From: JAOZPE01 sp964601275
Lineage (GTDB): Bacteria > Krumholzibacteriota > Krumholzibacteriia > JAJRXK01
NCBI GenBank assembly: GCA_964601275.1
Contig: CAZRMV010000001.1
Location: 62,001-126,000 of the forward strand
DNA: 64,000 nt
Direction: 5' to 3'
Part shown: in pieces, positions 9,801 to 16,685 of the stretch
Position numbering within the stretch: the first letter of the stretch is position 1
Layout: every line of letters begins with the position of its first letter
Notes under the pieces: generated by a model
Told to the model about the DNA's origin: nothing
The model's input: the letters and a program-made list of their open reading frames with translations, nothing else
The model's database searches: none
Translations under genes and position numbers: made by a program

Positions 9801-10028
9801 GATCCGAAGAGCCGGGTGAGCGCCCTGCGCGACGATCCGCGCTCCTACGCCGCCCTGGCCGATCTGAACCTGAAGCCGCGGACCACCTACCTGGCGCGCC
9901 TGCGCAACCCCAATCCCCGGCTGGAGCATCTGGAAGGGGCGGCCCTCGCCGCTTCGGTCGCCGATGGCCCGGGGGAAAGCGGAAGCGGTCACTCCGAAGG
10001 CGCGGCCGGCGCCGCGAACCATCACTGA
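6885..10028 (+). CDS. actB: Alternative complex III subunit ActB, iron-sulfur / molybdopterin oxidoreductase-like fusion
   Basis: This 1047-residue protein has a Tat-type signal (SRRRFLQLMAASAAL...CRW) near residue 45, a long domain related to molybdopterin oxidoreductases (about 60-750), and a C-terminal ferredoxin domain (about 775-980). The ferredoxin cysteines are CIGCNACVTAC, CVQCELAPCEQVC, CVGTRYCLNNCP and CTYC...CQQTCP. The third group lacks one Cys, as expected for a [3Fe-4S] beside three [4Fe-4S] clusters in ActB. In the family the N-terminal domain carries no molybdenum cofactor. It works on the periplasmic face, passing electrons from quinol towards ActA and ActE. It lies 12 bases before actC. 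Confidence 0.95.
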   Translation: MTDPVGSSPERSPYWRSLAELEGSEEFLRHLEAEFPTEADVPVEGVSRRRFLQLMAASAALVGLAGCRWPREEILPFGRRPEDYEPGKVKRYASALGMASMVKPVLISSFDGRPIKVEGNPQHPLSLGAADLFAQAAILELYDPDRSRHPVERENGTARERNWSQFAAYVQEKALEGSGKGFAVLKGESASLVEDAALDRLRRRYPGIQVYRHEPVSLSNEAEGLRQATGRPARLLPELEDARVLVDLDANLLIDHPAALRNTRFFSRGRRPEQKEKNRLYCFETGYSSTGAMADHRFPLAAKEFPALMVELAARLLEKGSGRLQSTEALASLVGRLRPGLLQVELSDHGEILDAVVDDLLDHPGRGLIAVGRRRPAALHALAFLMNAALGNVGSTLKVFDQPFNGDDGDLSTLCRRIDAGEVSGLLILGGNPVYDAPADLEFRKVLERVEHSIHFGLVRDETARRCRWHLPRAHALESWDVLRAVDGSLCAGQPLIAPMFAGLGAAEVLSILADDPPQGGYDQSREVFAQHTGTTVGDPGFDTNWRRFLHDGFVPGPSPVEPSLRVAPSLGKDLAGLIERGAQRLDPEELELVFMPDPRLFDGRFANNAWLQELPDFVTKLTWDNPLLISPALSKERGLRHGDLVEASFGGRRLEAAIYVLPGHARYSVSLALGHGRSAAGRVGDGVGFDSYRLRTTTTLWDGVGLKLFPTGRRYKLACTQDHHAIDTVGADERERRAGYLVREGTVQEYEEHPGFAQHMGPHHPPLESLWKERETTGHKWGMTIDLNSCIGCNACVTACQAENNIPVVGKEQVANGREMHWIRIDRYFKGPEDDPEVVQQPMACVQCELAPCEQVCPVAATMHNEEGLNVMVYNRCVGTRYCLNNCPYKVRRFNFFNYHKNPDPLVEMAYNPEVTIRARGVMEKCTYCVQRIEHARITAKNEGRSIRDGEITTACQQTCPAEAIVFGDLNDPKSRVSALRDDPRSYAALADLNLKPRTTYLARLRNPNPRLEHLEGAALAASVADGPGESGSGHSEGAAGAANHH

Positions 10029-10040
10029 GACGGAGCCTCG

Positions 10041-11495
10041 ATGAGCACTGTGGCGACCGACATCTACGACAACACCCAGGACGACCCGACGCGGCCGACT
10101 CCCCTGGTCCTGGGGGGCCAGACACTGAGCACGGTCACCCAGAAGGTGGCGTCCTTGGCGGAGAAGCCCAAGACGCCCCGCGCCTGGTACATCGCGTTTG
10201 CGATCAGCAGCAGCCTGACCGCGCTGCTCTTCACCATGATCGCCTACCTCATCCTCACCGGGGTGGGAGTGTGGGGAGTGAACAACCCGGTGGGGTGGGG
10301 CTTCGCCATCGTGAACTTCGTGTTCTGGGTCGGGATCGGCCACGCGGGGACCCTGATCTCGGCCATCCTCTTCCTGTTGCGCCAGAAATGGCGCACCGGC
10401 ATCAACCGTTTCGCCGAGGCGATGACCATCTTCGCGGTGATCTGCGCCGGCATCTTCCCCGGGATCCACGTGGGAAGGGTCTGGGTGGTCTACTGGCTCT
10501 TCCCCATTCCCAACTACCAGCACATCTGGCCCAACTTCCGCAGCCCCTTGTTGTGGGACGTCTTCGCGGTGGGCACCTACGCGACGGTCTCCCTGCTCTT
10601 CTGGTACACCGGCATGGTGCCCGACCTGGCCACCCTGCGCGACCGCGCCACCACCCGGCTGCGCGCCATCCTCTACGGGATCTTCGCGCTGGGATGGCGG
10701 GGGAGCCATCGGCACTGGCATCGTTACGAGAAGGCCTACCTCCTGTTGGCGGGGCTGGCCACTCCCCTGGTGCTGAGCGTCCACTCGGTGGTGAGTTTCG
10801 ACTTCGCGGTCAGCCAGCTTCCCGGCTGGCACACCACGATCTTCCCGCCCTACTTCGTGGCGGGAGCGGTGTTCAGCGGCTTCGCGATGGTGGGAACCCT
10901 GATCATTCCGGCGAGGCAGTGGTTCGGCCTCAAGGAGATCATCACCATGCACCACCTGGAGAACATGAACAAGATCATCCTGGCCACCGGATCGATCGTG
11001 GGGTTCTCCTACCTGACCGAGTTCTTCATCGCCTGGTACAGCGGGAATCCCGCCGAGGCCTTCAACTCGGTGAACCGGGTTTTCGGTCCCTATTCGTGGG
11101 CCTTCGTGATCATGTTCACCTGCAACGCGATCGTTCCCCAGTTGTTCTGGTTCAAGAGAATCCGCACCAGCCTTCCCATCATGTGGATCCTCTACATCTT
11201 CGTGAACATCGGCATGTGGTTCGAGCGTTTCGTCATCACGGTGGTGTCGCTCAGCCGCGATCATCTTCCCGCGAGCTGGGATTACTACAAGCCCACCTCC
11301 ATCGACCTGTTGACGCTGCTGGGCAGTTTCGGACTCTTCTTCACCCTGGTGCTTCTCTTCATCAAGTACCTGCCGATGGTCGCGATGGCCGAAGTCAAGA
11401 CGGTCATGCCGATCGCCGAGGTCGAGGGCCGGCCGATCGGCGACTACCATGGCGACATCTACATCCCGCCCAAGGACGAGGAGGGGGAGCGATGA
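10041..11495 (+). CDS. actC: Alternative complex III subunit ActC, NrfD/PsrC-type membrane quinol-binding subunit
   Basis: The 484-residue protein has about ten membrane helices of the NrfD/PsrC family. Characteristic stretches are GIGHAGTLISAILFLLRQ, GIFPGIHVGRVWVVYW, and SVVSFDFAVSQLPGWH with the conserved H-S-V-V-S-x-D-F. ActC with ActF forms the membrane core of complex III and is the likely quinol-oxidising site. It lies between actB and actD, with a 4-base overlap (ATGA) with actD. Confidence 0.95.
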   Translation: MSTVATDIYDNTQDDPTRPTPLVLGGQTLSTVTQKVASLAEKPKTPRAWYIAFAISSSLTALLFTMIAYLILTGVGVWGVNNPVGWGFAIVNFVFWVGIGHAGTLISAILFLLRQKWRTGINRFAEAMTIFAVICAGIFPGIHVGRVWVVYWLFPIPNYQHIWPNFRSPLLWDVFAVGTYATVSLLFWYTGMVPDLATLRDRATTRLRAILYGIFALGWRGSHRHWHRYEKAYLLLAGLATPLVLSVHSVVSFDFAVSQLPGWHTTIFPPYFVAGAVFSGFAMVGTLIIPARQWFGLKEIITMHHLENMNKIILATGSIVGFSYLTEFFIAWYSGNPAEAFNSVNRVFGPYSWAFVIMFTCNAIVPQLFWFKRIRTSLPIMWILYIFVNIGMWFERFVITVVSLSRDHLPASWDYYKPTSIDLLTLLGSFGLFFTLVLLFIKYLPMVAMAEVKTVMPIAEVEGRPIGDYHGDIYIPPKDEEGER

Positions 11496-12043
11496 GCGCG
11501 GCGACCTCCTCCTCTTCCCGGCTGTGGGGCGTGATGGCTGAGTTCGACCATCCCAGCACCTTCATGGCCGCCTGCCGCAAGGTCCGCGACGCCGGTTTCA
11601 AGCGCTGGGACGCCCATACTCCATTCCCCCTGCACGGAATGGACGAGGCCATGGGGATCCGCGGAACGCGGCTTCCCTGGTTCGTTCTCGGGGGCGGTCT
11701 CACCGGTCTCGCGCTGGCCCTGCTCATGCAGTGGTGGATGAACGCGGTGGACTATCCCTACATGATCAGCGGCAAGCCCTTCTTCGGACTGCCCGCGAAC
11801 ATCCCGATCACCTTCGAGTTCACCATCCTGTTCAGCGCCTTCGCCACCTTCTTCGGCATGTGGGGGCGCAACGGGATGCCCCGGCTCTACCATCCGCTGT
11901 TCAAGAGCGAGAGATTCCGGCGCGTCACCGACGATCGCTTCTTCATCGTCATCGAGTCCACCGATCCTCGTTTCGACGAGGCGAAGACCCTCGAGTTCCT
12001 CCGCTCGCTGGGTGGGGTCTCGGTGGAAAGAGTGGAGGACTGA
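11492..12043 (+). CDS. actD: Alternative complex III subunit ActD (DUF3341)
   Basis: The protein has 183 residues. A cytoplasmic N-terminal part begins GVMAEFDHPSTFMAACRKVRDAG and continues through WDAHTPFPLHGMDEAMG, the DUF3341 signature. Two membrane helices follow (about residues 65-90 and 105-128), then a C-terminal F-F-I-x-I-E-S-x-D segment, again standard for ActD. The start ATG overlaps the actC stop. In solved complexes ActD packs against ActC/ActF and has no cofactor. Confidence 0.93.
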   Translation: MSAATSSSSRLWGVMAEFDHPSTFMAACRKVRDAGFKRWDAHTPFPLHGMDEAMGIRGTRLPWFVLGGGLTGLALALLMQWWMNAVDYPYMISGKPFFGLPANIPITFEFTILFSAFATFFGMWGRNGMPRLYHPLFKSERFRRVTDDRFFIVIESTDPRFDEAKTLEFLRSLGGVSVERVED

Positions 12044-12046
12044 GCC

Positions 12047-12579
12047 ATGCCGCGTTGGATCCTGCAGCTGACCGCCATCCTCATCGCCATCAGCCTCTTT
12101 CCGCTGGCGTACATCGCCCGCTCGCGGGTCACTCTGTCCGATCAACCGCGCATCCAGATCGTCTACGACATGGATTCGCAACCCAAGTACAAGGCCCAGA
12201 CCGCCAATCCGATCTTCTCCGATCAGCGCGCGATGCGGCCGCCGGTGGAGGGAACNNNNNNNNNNNNNNNNNNNNNNNNNNNNNNNNNNNNNNNNNNNNN
12301 NNNNNNNNNNNNNNNNNNNNNNNNNNNNNNNNNNNNNNNNNNNNNNNNNNNNNNNTCCAGCGCAAGGACGGCGAGATCTTCGACATCATCTCCCACGGAA
12401 TCCGCAAGATGCCGGCCTACGGTCCCCAGATCCCCGTCCGGGACCGGTGGGCCATCGTGGCCTACCTGCGGGCTCTTCAGCGAAGTGCCCACGGAACGCT
12501 CGCCGACGTCCCCCAGGATCAGCGCGCGGCGCTGGGAATCGACCTACCCCAAGACCAGCGCGACGCGCTGGGGCAATAG
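12047..12579 (+). CDS. actE: Alternative complex III subunit ActE, cytochrome c (interrupted by assembly gap)
   Basis: The N-terminus is intact (ATG 12047, hydrophobic helix LQLTAILIAISLFPLAYIA, then YKAQTANPIFSDQRAMRPPVEGT). After 100 Ns the protein resumes as QRKDGEIFDIISHGIRKMPAYG...RWAIVAYLRALQRS, the end of a class I cytochrome c domain including the methionine ligand (KMPAYG). The CxxCH must lie in the missing stretch. The frame before the gap differs from the frame after it, so the true gap is not exactly 100 bases; the gene itself need not be broken. ActE is the mono-haem subunit that hands electrons to the oxidase side. Confidence 0.85.
12256..12355. other. Assembly gap inside actE (100 N)
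   Basis: One hundred consecutive Ns, the conventional placeholder for a gap of unknown length. The actE frame shifts across it (phase 2 before, phase 1 after), so the true length is not 100 bases. Confidence 0.98.
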
Positions 12580-12587
12580 GAGTCAAG

Positions 12588-13802
12588 GTGTCACACGACC
12601 GGCACATTCCGACTCTCGCGGAGGATCGCATCGATCTGGGCGGGCTCTCCTCCCGATGGGTGAGAGTGGGCGGAACCCTGGCGGTGGTGGGGCTGCTGCT
12701 CGCGGTGCTCCTGGGCGCCGGGAGGGGAGACCATTTCCGCCGCTTCGCCTTCTCCTACCTGCTGAACTTCTCCTTCTTCCTCAGCTTGAGCCTCGGAGCG
12801 CTGTTCTTCGTGAAGATCCAGCACGTGACCCGGGCCAGCTGGAGCGTCGTCGCCCGTCGACTGGGCGAGGCGATGGGAGCATTGATGCCGCTCATGGCGG
12901 TGCTGTTCGTGCCCATCCTGTTCCTGGCGCCGAAGATCTTTCCCTGGGTGAGCGGAGCGCCCGAGCTTCCCGCCGAACTGCTGGAGCACAAGGCGCCCTA
13001 CCTCAACATGCCCTTCTTCATCGCGCGTTGGGCGCTCTACTTCCTCGTGTGGTCGTGGCTGGGAGTGGGGCTCTGGAGGCGCTCGATCGCCCAGGACCGA
13101 AGCGGCGACCCGTCGCTCACCCTGAAGATGGAACGGAGCAGTGCCCTGGGGCTGGTCCTGTACGCCTTCACCGTCAACTTCGCCGCCTATGACCTGCTGA
13201 TGTCCCTGGACCCGGCGTGGTACTCGACCATGTTCGGTCCGTACTACTTCGCCGGCAGCGTGGTGGTGTTCTTCGCCGCGTTGAGCCTGGTCACCTTCTG
13301 GCTGCAGTCGCGCGGCCGGATGGCCAAGGTGATCACCGTCGAGCACCTGCACGATTACGGCAAGTTGCTGTTCGCCTTCGTGTTCTTCTGGGCCTACCTG
13401 GCGTTCTCCCAGTACATGCTGATCTGGTACGGGAACATCCCCGAGGAGACGGTGTGGTACCTGCGCCGGCAGCAGGAGGGATGGCAGTGGGTGGGACTCA
13501 CCCTGGTCTTCGGGCACTTCCTGCTCCCGTTCGCCGGGCTGGTGTCGCGCTACGCCAAGCGCAGCCGTCCGATGCTTCTGTTCTGGGCCGCCTGGGTCTT
13601 CGTGATGCATTGGGTCGATCTCTTCTGGCTGGTGATGCCCGAGTTCGACCCCTCGTTCTCGATGCAGGCCATGGATGTGGCGTGTTTCGTGGGAATGGGG
13701 GGAATCTACCTCGCCGCCTTCGCGACGGTCCTGGCCCGGGCTTCCCTGGTGCCGACCGGTGATCCCCGCCTGGATGAATCGCTTGCCTTCGAGAACGCCT
13801 AG
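12588..13802 (+). CDS. actF: Alternative complex III subunit ActF, NrfD-family membrane subunit
   Basis: A 404-residue polytopic protein of about ten helices, related to ActC. Landmarks are FSFFLSLSLGALFFVKIQHV, LYAFTVNFAAYDLLMSLDPAWYSTM, FLLPFAGLVSRYAKR and WVFVMHWVDLFWLVMPEF. ActF subunits are shorter and lack some of the quinone-site residues of ActC. The start is GTG 12588 with AGGAG at 12578-12582. An upstream ATG in the same frame lies inside actE and has no ribosome site. Together with ActC it forms the transmembrane core. Confidence 0.93.
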   Translation: MSHDRHIPTLAEDRIDLGGLSSRWVRVGGTLAVVGLLLAVLLGAGRGDHFRRFAFSYLLNFSFFLSLSLGALFFVKIQHVTRASWSVVARRLGEAMGALMPLMAVLFVPILFLAPKIFPWVSGAPELPAELLEHKAPYLNMPFFIARWALYFLVWSWLGVGLWRRSIAQDRSGDPSLTLKMERSSALGLVLYAFTVNFAAYDLLMSLDPAWYSTMFGPYYFAGSVVVFFAALSLVTFWLQSRGRMAKVITVEHLHDYGKLLFAFVFFWAYLAFSQYMLIWYGNIPEETVWYLRRQQEGWQWVGLTLVFGHFLLPFAGLVSRYAKRSRPMLLFWAAWVFVMHWVDLFWLVMPEFDPSFSMQAMDVACFVGMGGIYLAAFATVLARASLVPTGDPRLDESLAFENA

Positions 13803-13812
13803 GAGCGGTGCA

Positions 13813-14109
13813 TTGGAAACCCGAGACAGCAACCTGACCCTCTCCAACATCGCCGCCTACGCCGTCCTGACGGTGGTGCTGCTCCTGTTGGCCGCCGTGT
13901 GGTTGCAGGCCTTCTACCATTACCGGGAAGAGCACGAGATCCAGCGGAAGGTCATCGACCCGCCGGTCGCCGAGGTGCAGGACTACCTGCGCGAGCAGAA
14001 CGAGCGGCTGGGATCGTATGCCTGGATCGACAAGGAGAAGGGAATCGTCCGGCTGCCCATCGAACGGGCGATGGAGCTCGTGGTGCGGGAGAAGGGAGGG
14101 CGCCGGTGA
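13813..14109 (+). CDS. Small one-helix membrane protein between actF and the subunit II-like gene
   Basis: A 98-residue protein with one membrane helix (IAAYAVLTVVLLLLAAVWLQAF) and a polar C-terminal part (YHYREEHEIQRKVIDPP, YLREQNERLGSYAWID, RLPIERAMELVV). A TTG start at 13813 has AGGAG at 13801-13805 at proper spacing; a nearby GTG (13808) is out of frame. The gene overlaps the next start by four bases (GTGA). Small single-helix proteins in this position are known in several act-caa3 clusters, and some complexes have an extra small ActG subunit; whether this is the same protein is inference. The segment ending in RLPI-x-x-AM resembles one often found next to ActE/oxidase genes. Confidence 0.75.
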   Translation: METRDSNLTLSNIAAYAVLTVVLLLLAAVWLQAFYHYREEHEIQRKVIDPPVAEVQDYLREQNERLGSYAWIDKEKGIVRLPIERAMELVVREKGGRR

Positions 14110-15104
14110 GTTTCCTGGCCTCCCTTTCCGCGTCTTCTTCCGCGTCCTCGGGTGGAGTCTACCAGGCGTGGCTTCCCCGCAGCGCGTCGCCGCTGAACGC
14201 GGGCACCGACCATCTCTTCATTGCGCTGCTGCTCCTCTCCGCCGCGGTCCTGCTGTTGCTCGTGGGTCTTCTCGACTGGCTGCTGTGGCGCTACCGGAGC
14301 GATGGGACCGATCGGGAGGGGAAAGACACCCCGGTTTCGCGGCTGGCCCTGGCCGCGGCCGTCGGATTGCCGCTGATCGTGGTGGTGCTGGTGTTCCTGG
14401 GCGGGATGGATGGATTCGTCGACCGCGAAGTCGCCCCGGCCCGGGCCCTCGAGATCCGGGCGGTGGCCGACACCTGGCACTGGTCCTTCCACTATCCGGG
14501 CGATGTCGAGGACGCCCAGTTGCACCTGCCCTTGAACCGCCCGGTGAAGCTGCTCCTGGACTCCCCGCATTCCATCCAGGGCCTCTACCTGCCGGTGTTC
14601 CGGGCGCAGCAGTCGGCGGTTCCGGGGCGCGAGGCGAGCCTGTGGTTCGTGGCCGACCGGCCGGGGGAATACGAGGCGGTGGGAACCCAGGTCCTGGGCG
14701 CGCTCGAGGATTCCATGCGCACCAAGCTCATCGTCCATGAGCAGGGCGGCTACGAGGCCTGGGTGGCCACCGCCTCGGACGTCCTCAAGCTGCTGCCCCC
14801 GGTCGAGGCGGGCAAGGTGCTGGTCGAGCGCAACGGCTGCCTGGTGTGCCACACCACCGACGGCACCCCCAAGACCGGCCCGAGTTTCAAGGGAGTGATC
14901 GGACGCCACCGCGAATTCGAGGACGGCAGCTCCATGGTCACCGACGAGGACTATGTCCGTGAGTCGATCCACCAGCCCCGCAAGCGGGTGGTGAAGGGTT
15001 TCCAGCCGCTGATGCCTTCCTTCGAGGGCAAGGTGAGCGACGCGGAGATCGACGCCATCATCGAGTACTTCAAGAGTCTGGGCAGTTCGCAGGGGGGCTC
15101 CTGA
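14106..15104 (+). CDS. Cytochrome c oxidase subunit II homologue with C-terminal cytochrome c domain, lacking CuA ligands
   Basis: The 332-residue protein is laid out like a caa3 subunit II: two membrane helices (about 37-61 and 80-99), a cupredoxin domain (about 110-212) with the aromatic patch ADTWHWSFHYP, and a cytochrome c domain (about 235-325) with CLVCH at 245-249 and a Met ligand in LMPSF. The first CuA ligand is kept (His155 in SPHSIQG). At the second site the usual C-x-E-x-C-G-x-x-H-x-x-M is replaced by G-T-Q-V-L-G-A-L-E-D-S-M (193-204): both Cys and the His are gone and only Met204 remains. It therefore should not bind a CuA centre but can still carry haem c. GTG 14106 overlaps the preceding stop. 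Confidence 0.85.
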   Translation: MSFLASLSASSSASSGGVYQAWLPRSASPLNAGTDHLFIALLLLSAAVLLLLVGLLDWLLWRYRSDGTDREGKDTPVSRLALAAAVGLPLIVVVLVFLGGMDGFVDREVAPARALEIRAVADTWHWSFHYPGDVEDAQLHLPLNRPVKLLLDSPHSIQGLYLPVFRAQQSAVPGREASLWFVADRPGEYEAVGTQVLGALEDSMRTKLIVHEQGGYEAWVATASDVLKLLPPVEAGKVLVERNGCLVCHTTDGTPKTGPSFKGVIGRHREFEDGSSMVTDEDYVRESIHQPRKRVVKGFQPLMPSFEGKVSDAEIDAIIEYFKSLGSSQGGS

Positions 15105-15105
15105 G

Positions 15106-16645
15106 ATGACNNNNNNNNNNNNNNNNNNNNNNNNNNNNNNNNNNNNNNNNNNNNNNNNNNNNNNNNNNNNNNNNNNNNNNNNNNNNNNNNNNNNNNNNNN
15201 NNNNNNNNNNCCGGCGCATCGGGATCATGTACCTGGTCGGCATCGGGGTGACCTTCCTCCTGGGGTTCACCCTGGCCCTGCTGCTGCGCACCGAGTTGCT
15301 CAGTCCCGGGCAGACCGTCTTGGACCCGTCGATCTTCGCCCGCGTGGTGAGCGTGCACGGTGTGCTCATGGTCTTCCTGTGCGCGTTGCCCGCCATCCCC
15401 GCCATCCTGGGCAATTTCGTGTTGCCCTCGCTGCTGAGAACCAGCGAACTGGCGTTTCCCCGCCTCAACCGCCTCTCGCTCTGGCTGTACCTGGTAGGGG
15501 TGGCCCTGAGCATCGTCTTCGTGGTGGGAGGCGGAGTGGGCACCGGGTGGACCCTCCTGCCTCCTCTGGCCACCCAGGGAGGATGGCCGGTGGCGGTCCT
15601 GGCGGTGGGGTTGCACCTGGTGGGACTCAGCCTGGTCTTCACCGGGTTCAACCTGGCCGCCACGGTGATGCTGAGGCGTCCGGCGGAAATGCCCCTGGCG
15701 GAGATGCCGGTCTTCGCCTGGTCGCTTCTGGCCTACGGCGTCCTGCAGGTGCTGGTGGCCCCTCTTCTGTCCAGCCTCGCCTTGATGTTCGTGAGCGACC
15801 AGCTCACCGGCGGTGCGCTCTTCGATCCCGCCGCCGGCGGTGACCCCCAGCACTACCGGCAGCTCTTCTGGTTCTTCTCCCACGCGGCCTTCCAGCTCAC
15901 CCTCATTCCGGTGATCGGCGTGGTCAGCGAGGTGTTGGCGGATCTCTCGCGCAAGAGGGTGCACGCCTACTCCGCCCTGGTGTGGTCGATCCTCGCCGTC
16001 GCGTTGCTCGCGCCGGCGGCCTGGGGCATCCACCTGGTCACCGGTGGAGAGCAGTCGCCCGCCACCAGCGTGGTGTTCAGCGCTCTCTTCCTCATCGCGG
16101 CGATCCCGTGGACGGTGGTGTTCTTCAGTTGGCTGGGAACCCTGTACGAAGGTTCGATCCTGCTGAAGACTCCCTTGCTCTACGCGCTGGCCGCCATGGT
16201 GCACCTGGCGGTGGGAGGGCTCGGAGGACTCTTCCTGGGCGCTCTGTCCACCCGCCTCCACCTGGAGGGCACCTGGTTCGCCTCGGCGCAAATGCACTAC
16301 CTGATGGCCGGCGCGTGGGGGGCGGCGCTCCTGGCGGGTCTCTATCACTGGTGGCCGAAGCTGACCGGCCGGCTCTACGACGAGAAGTGGGCGGCCCTCG
16401 GCGCCGGACTGGGCTTCGCCGGCTTCAACCTGAGTTTCCTCACCAGCTTCCTCGTCGGAGGGCGCGGGGTCCTGGCGGGGAGTTTCCGTTATCCCGTCGA
16501 GTTGGCCGGCCTGCAGCGGCTGTCCGGGGTGGGGGCGGCGGTCCTGGCCATTGGCCTCTTCGTGGTGCTGGTCAACCTCGTGGTCTCCCTCTTGAGCGGC
16601 GACCCTGCTCCGGCCGACCCCCGGGTCAGCGGAGGCGACGCGTGA
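15106..16645 (+). CDS. Haem-copper oxidase subunit I homologue with degenerate binuclear centre (N-terminus in assembly gap)
   Basis: ATG 15106 is followed almost at once by 100 Ns; the protein resumes at RRIGIMYLVG. The remaining ~478 residues align along subunit I (GNFVLP, ELAFPRLN, GTGWTLLPPL, ALFDPAAGGDP, FSWLGTLYEG). Counting from Met 15227, the low-spin haem ligands remain: His44 in SVHGVLM and His357 in QMHYLM. The active site does not. HPEVY is H219-A-A-F-Q, so the cross-linked Tyr and the Glu are lost. WAHHMF is W-G-I-H-L, so one CuB His is lost. The high-spin haem His is Gln355, and the K-channel Lys is Val298. Oxygen reduction is therefore unlikely; electron transfer through one haem is plausible. 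Confidence 0.85.
15111..15210. other. Assembly gap at the start of the subunit I-like gene (100 N)
   Basis: One hundred Ns of unknown true length, covering the residues that precede and form the start of membrane helix I of the subunit I homologue. ATG 15106 just before it is the presumed start. Confidence 0.98.
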
Positions 16646-16685
16646 ACACCGTGGTCTTCCAACTTCGTCTTCTGGATCTGGACGC

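Noticed and set aside
8592..11450. A 952-codon minus-strand open frame opposite actB-actD
   Set aside because: His/Gln/Asp/Gly-rich translation with no domain. It is antisense to clear act genes and results from GC-rich codon bias.
15106..16645. Reading the subunit I homologue as a nitric oxide reductase
   Set aside because: NOR-type proteins keep the three CuB/FeB histidines and the high-spin haem His; this one lacks two of these four ligands.
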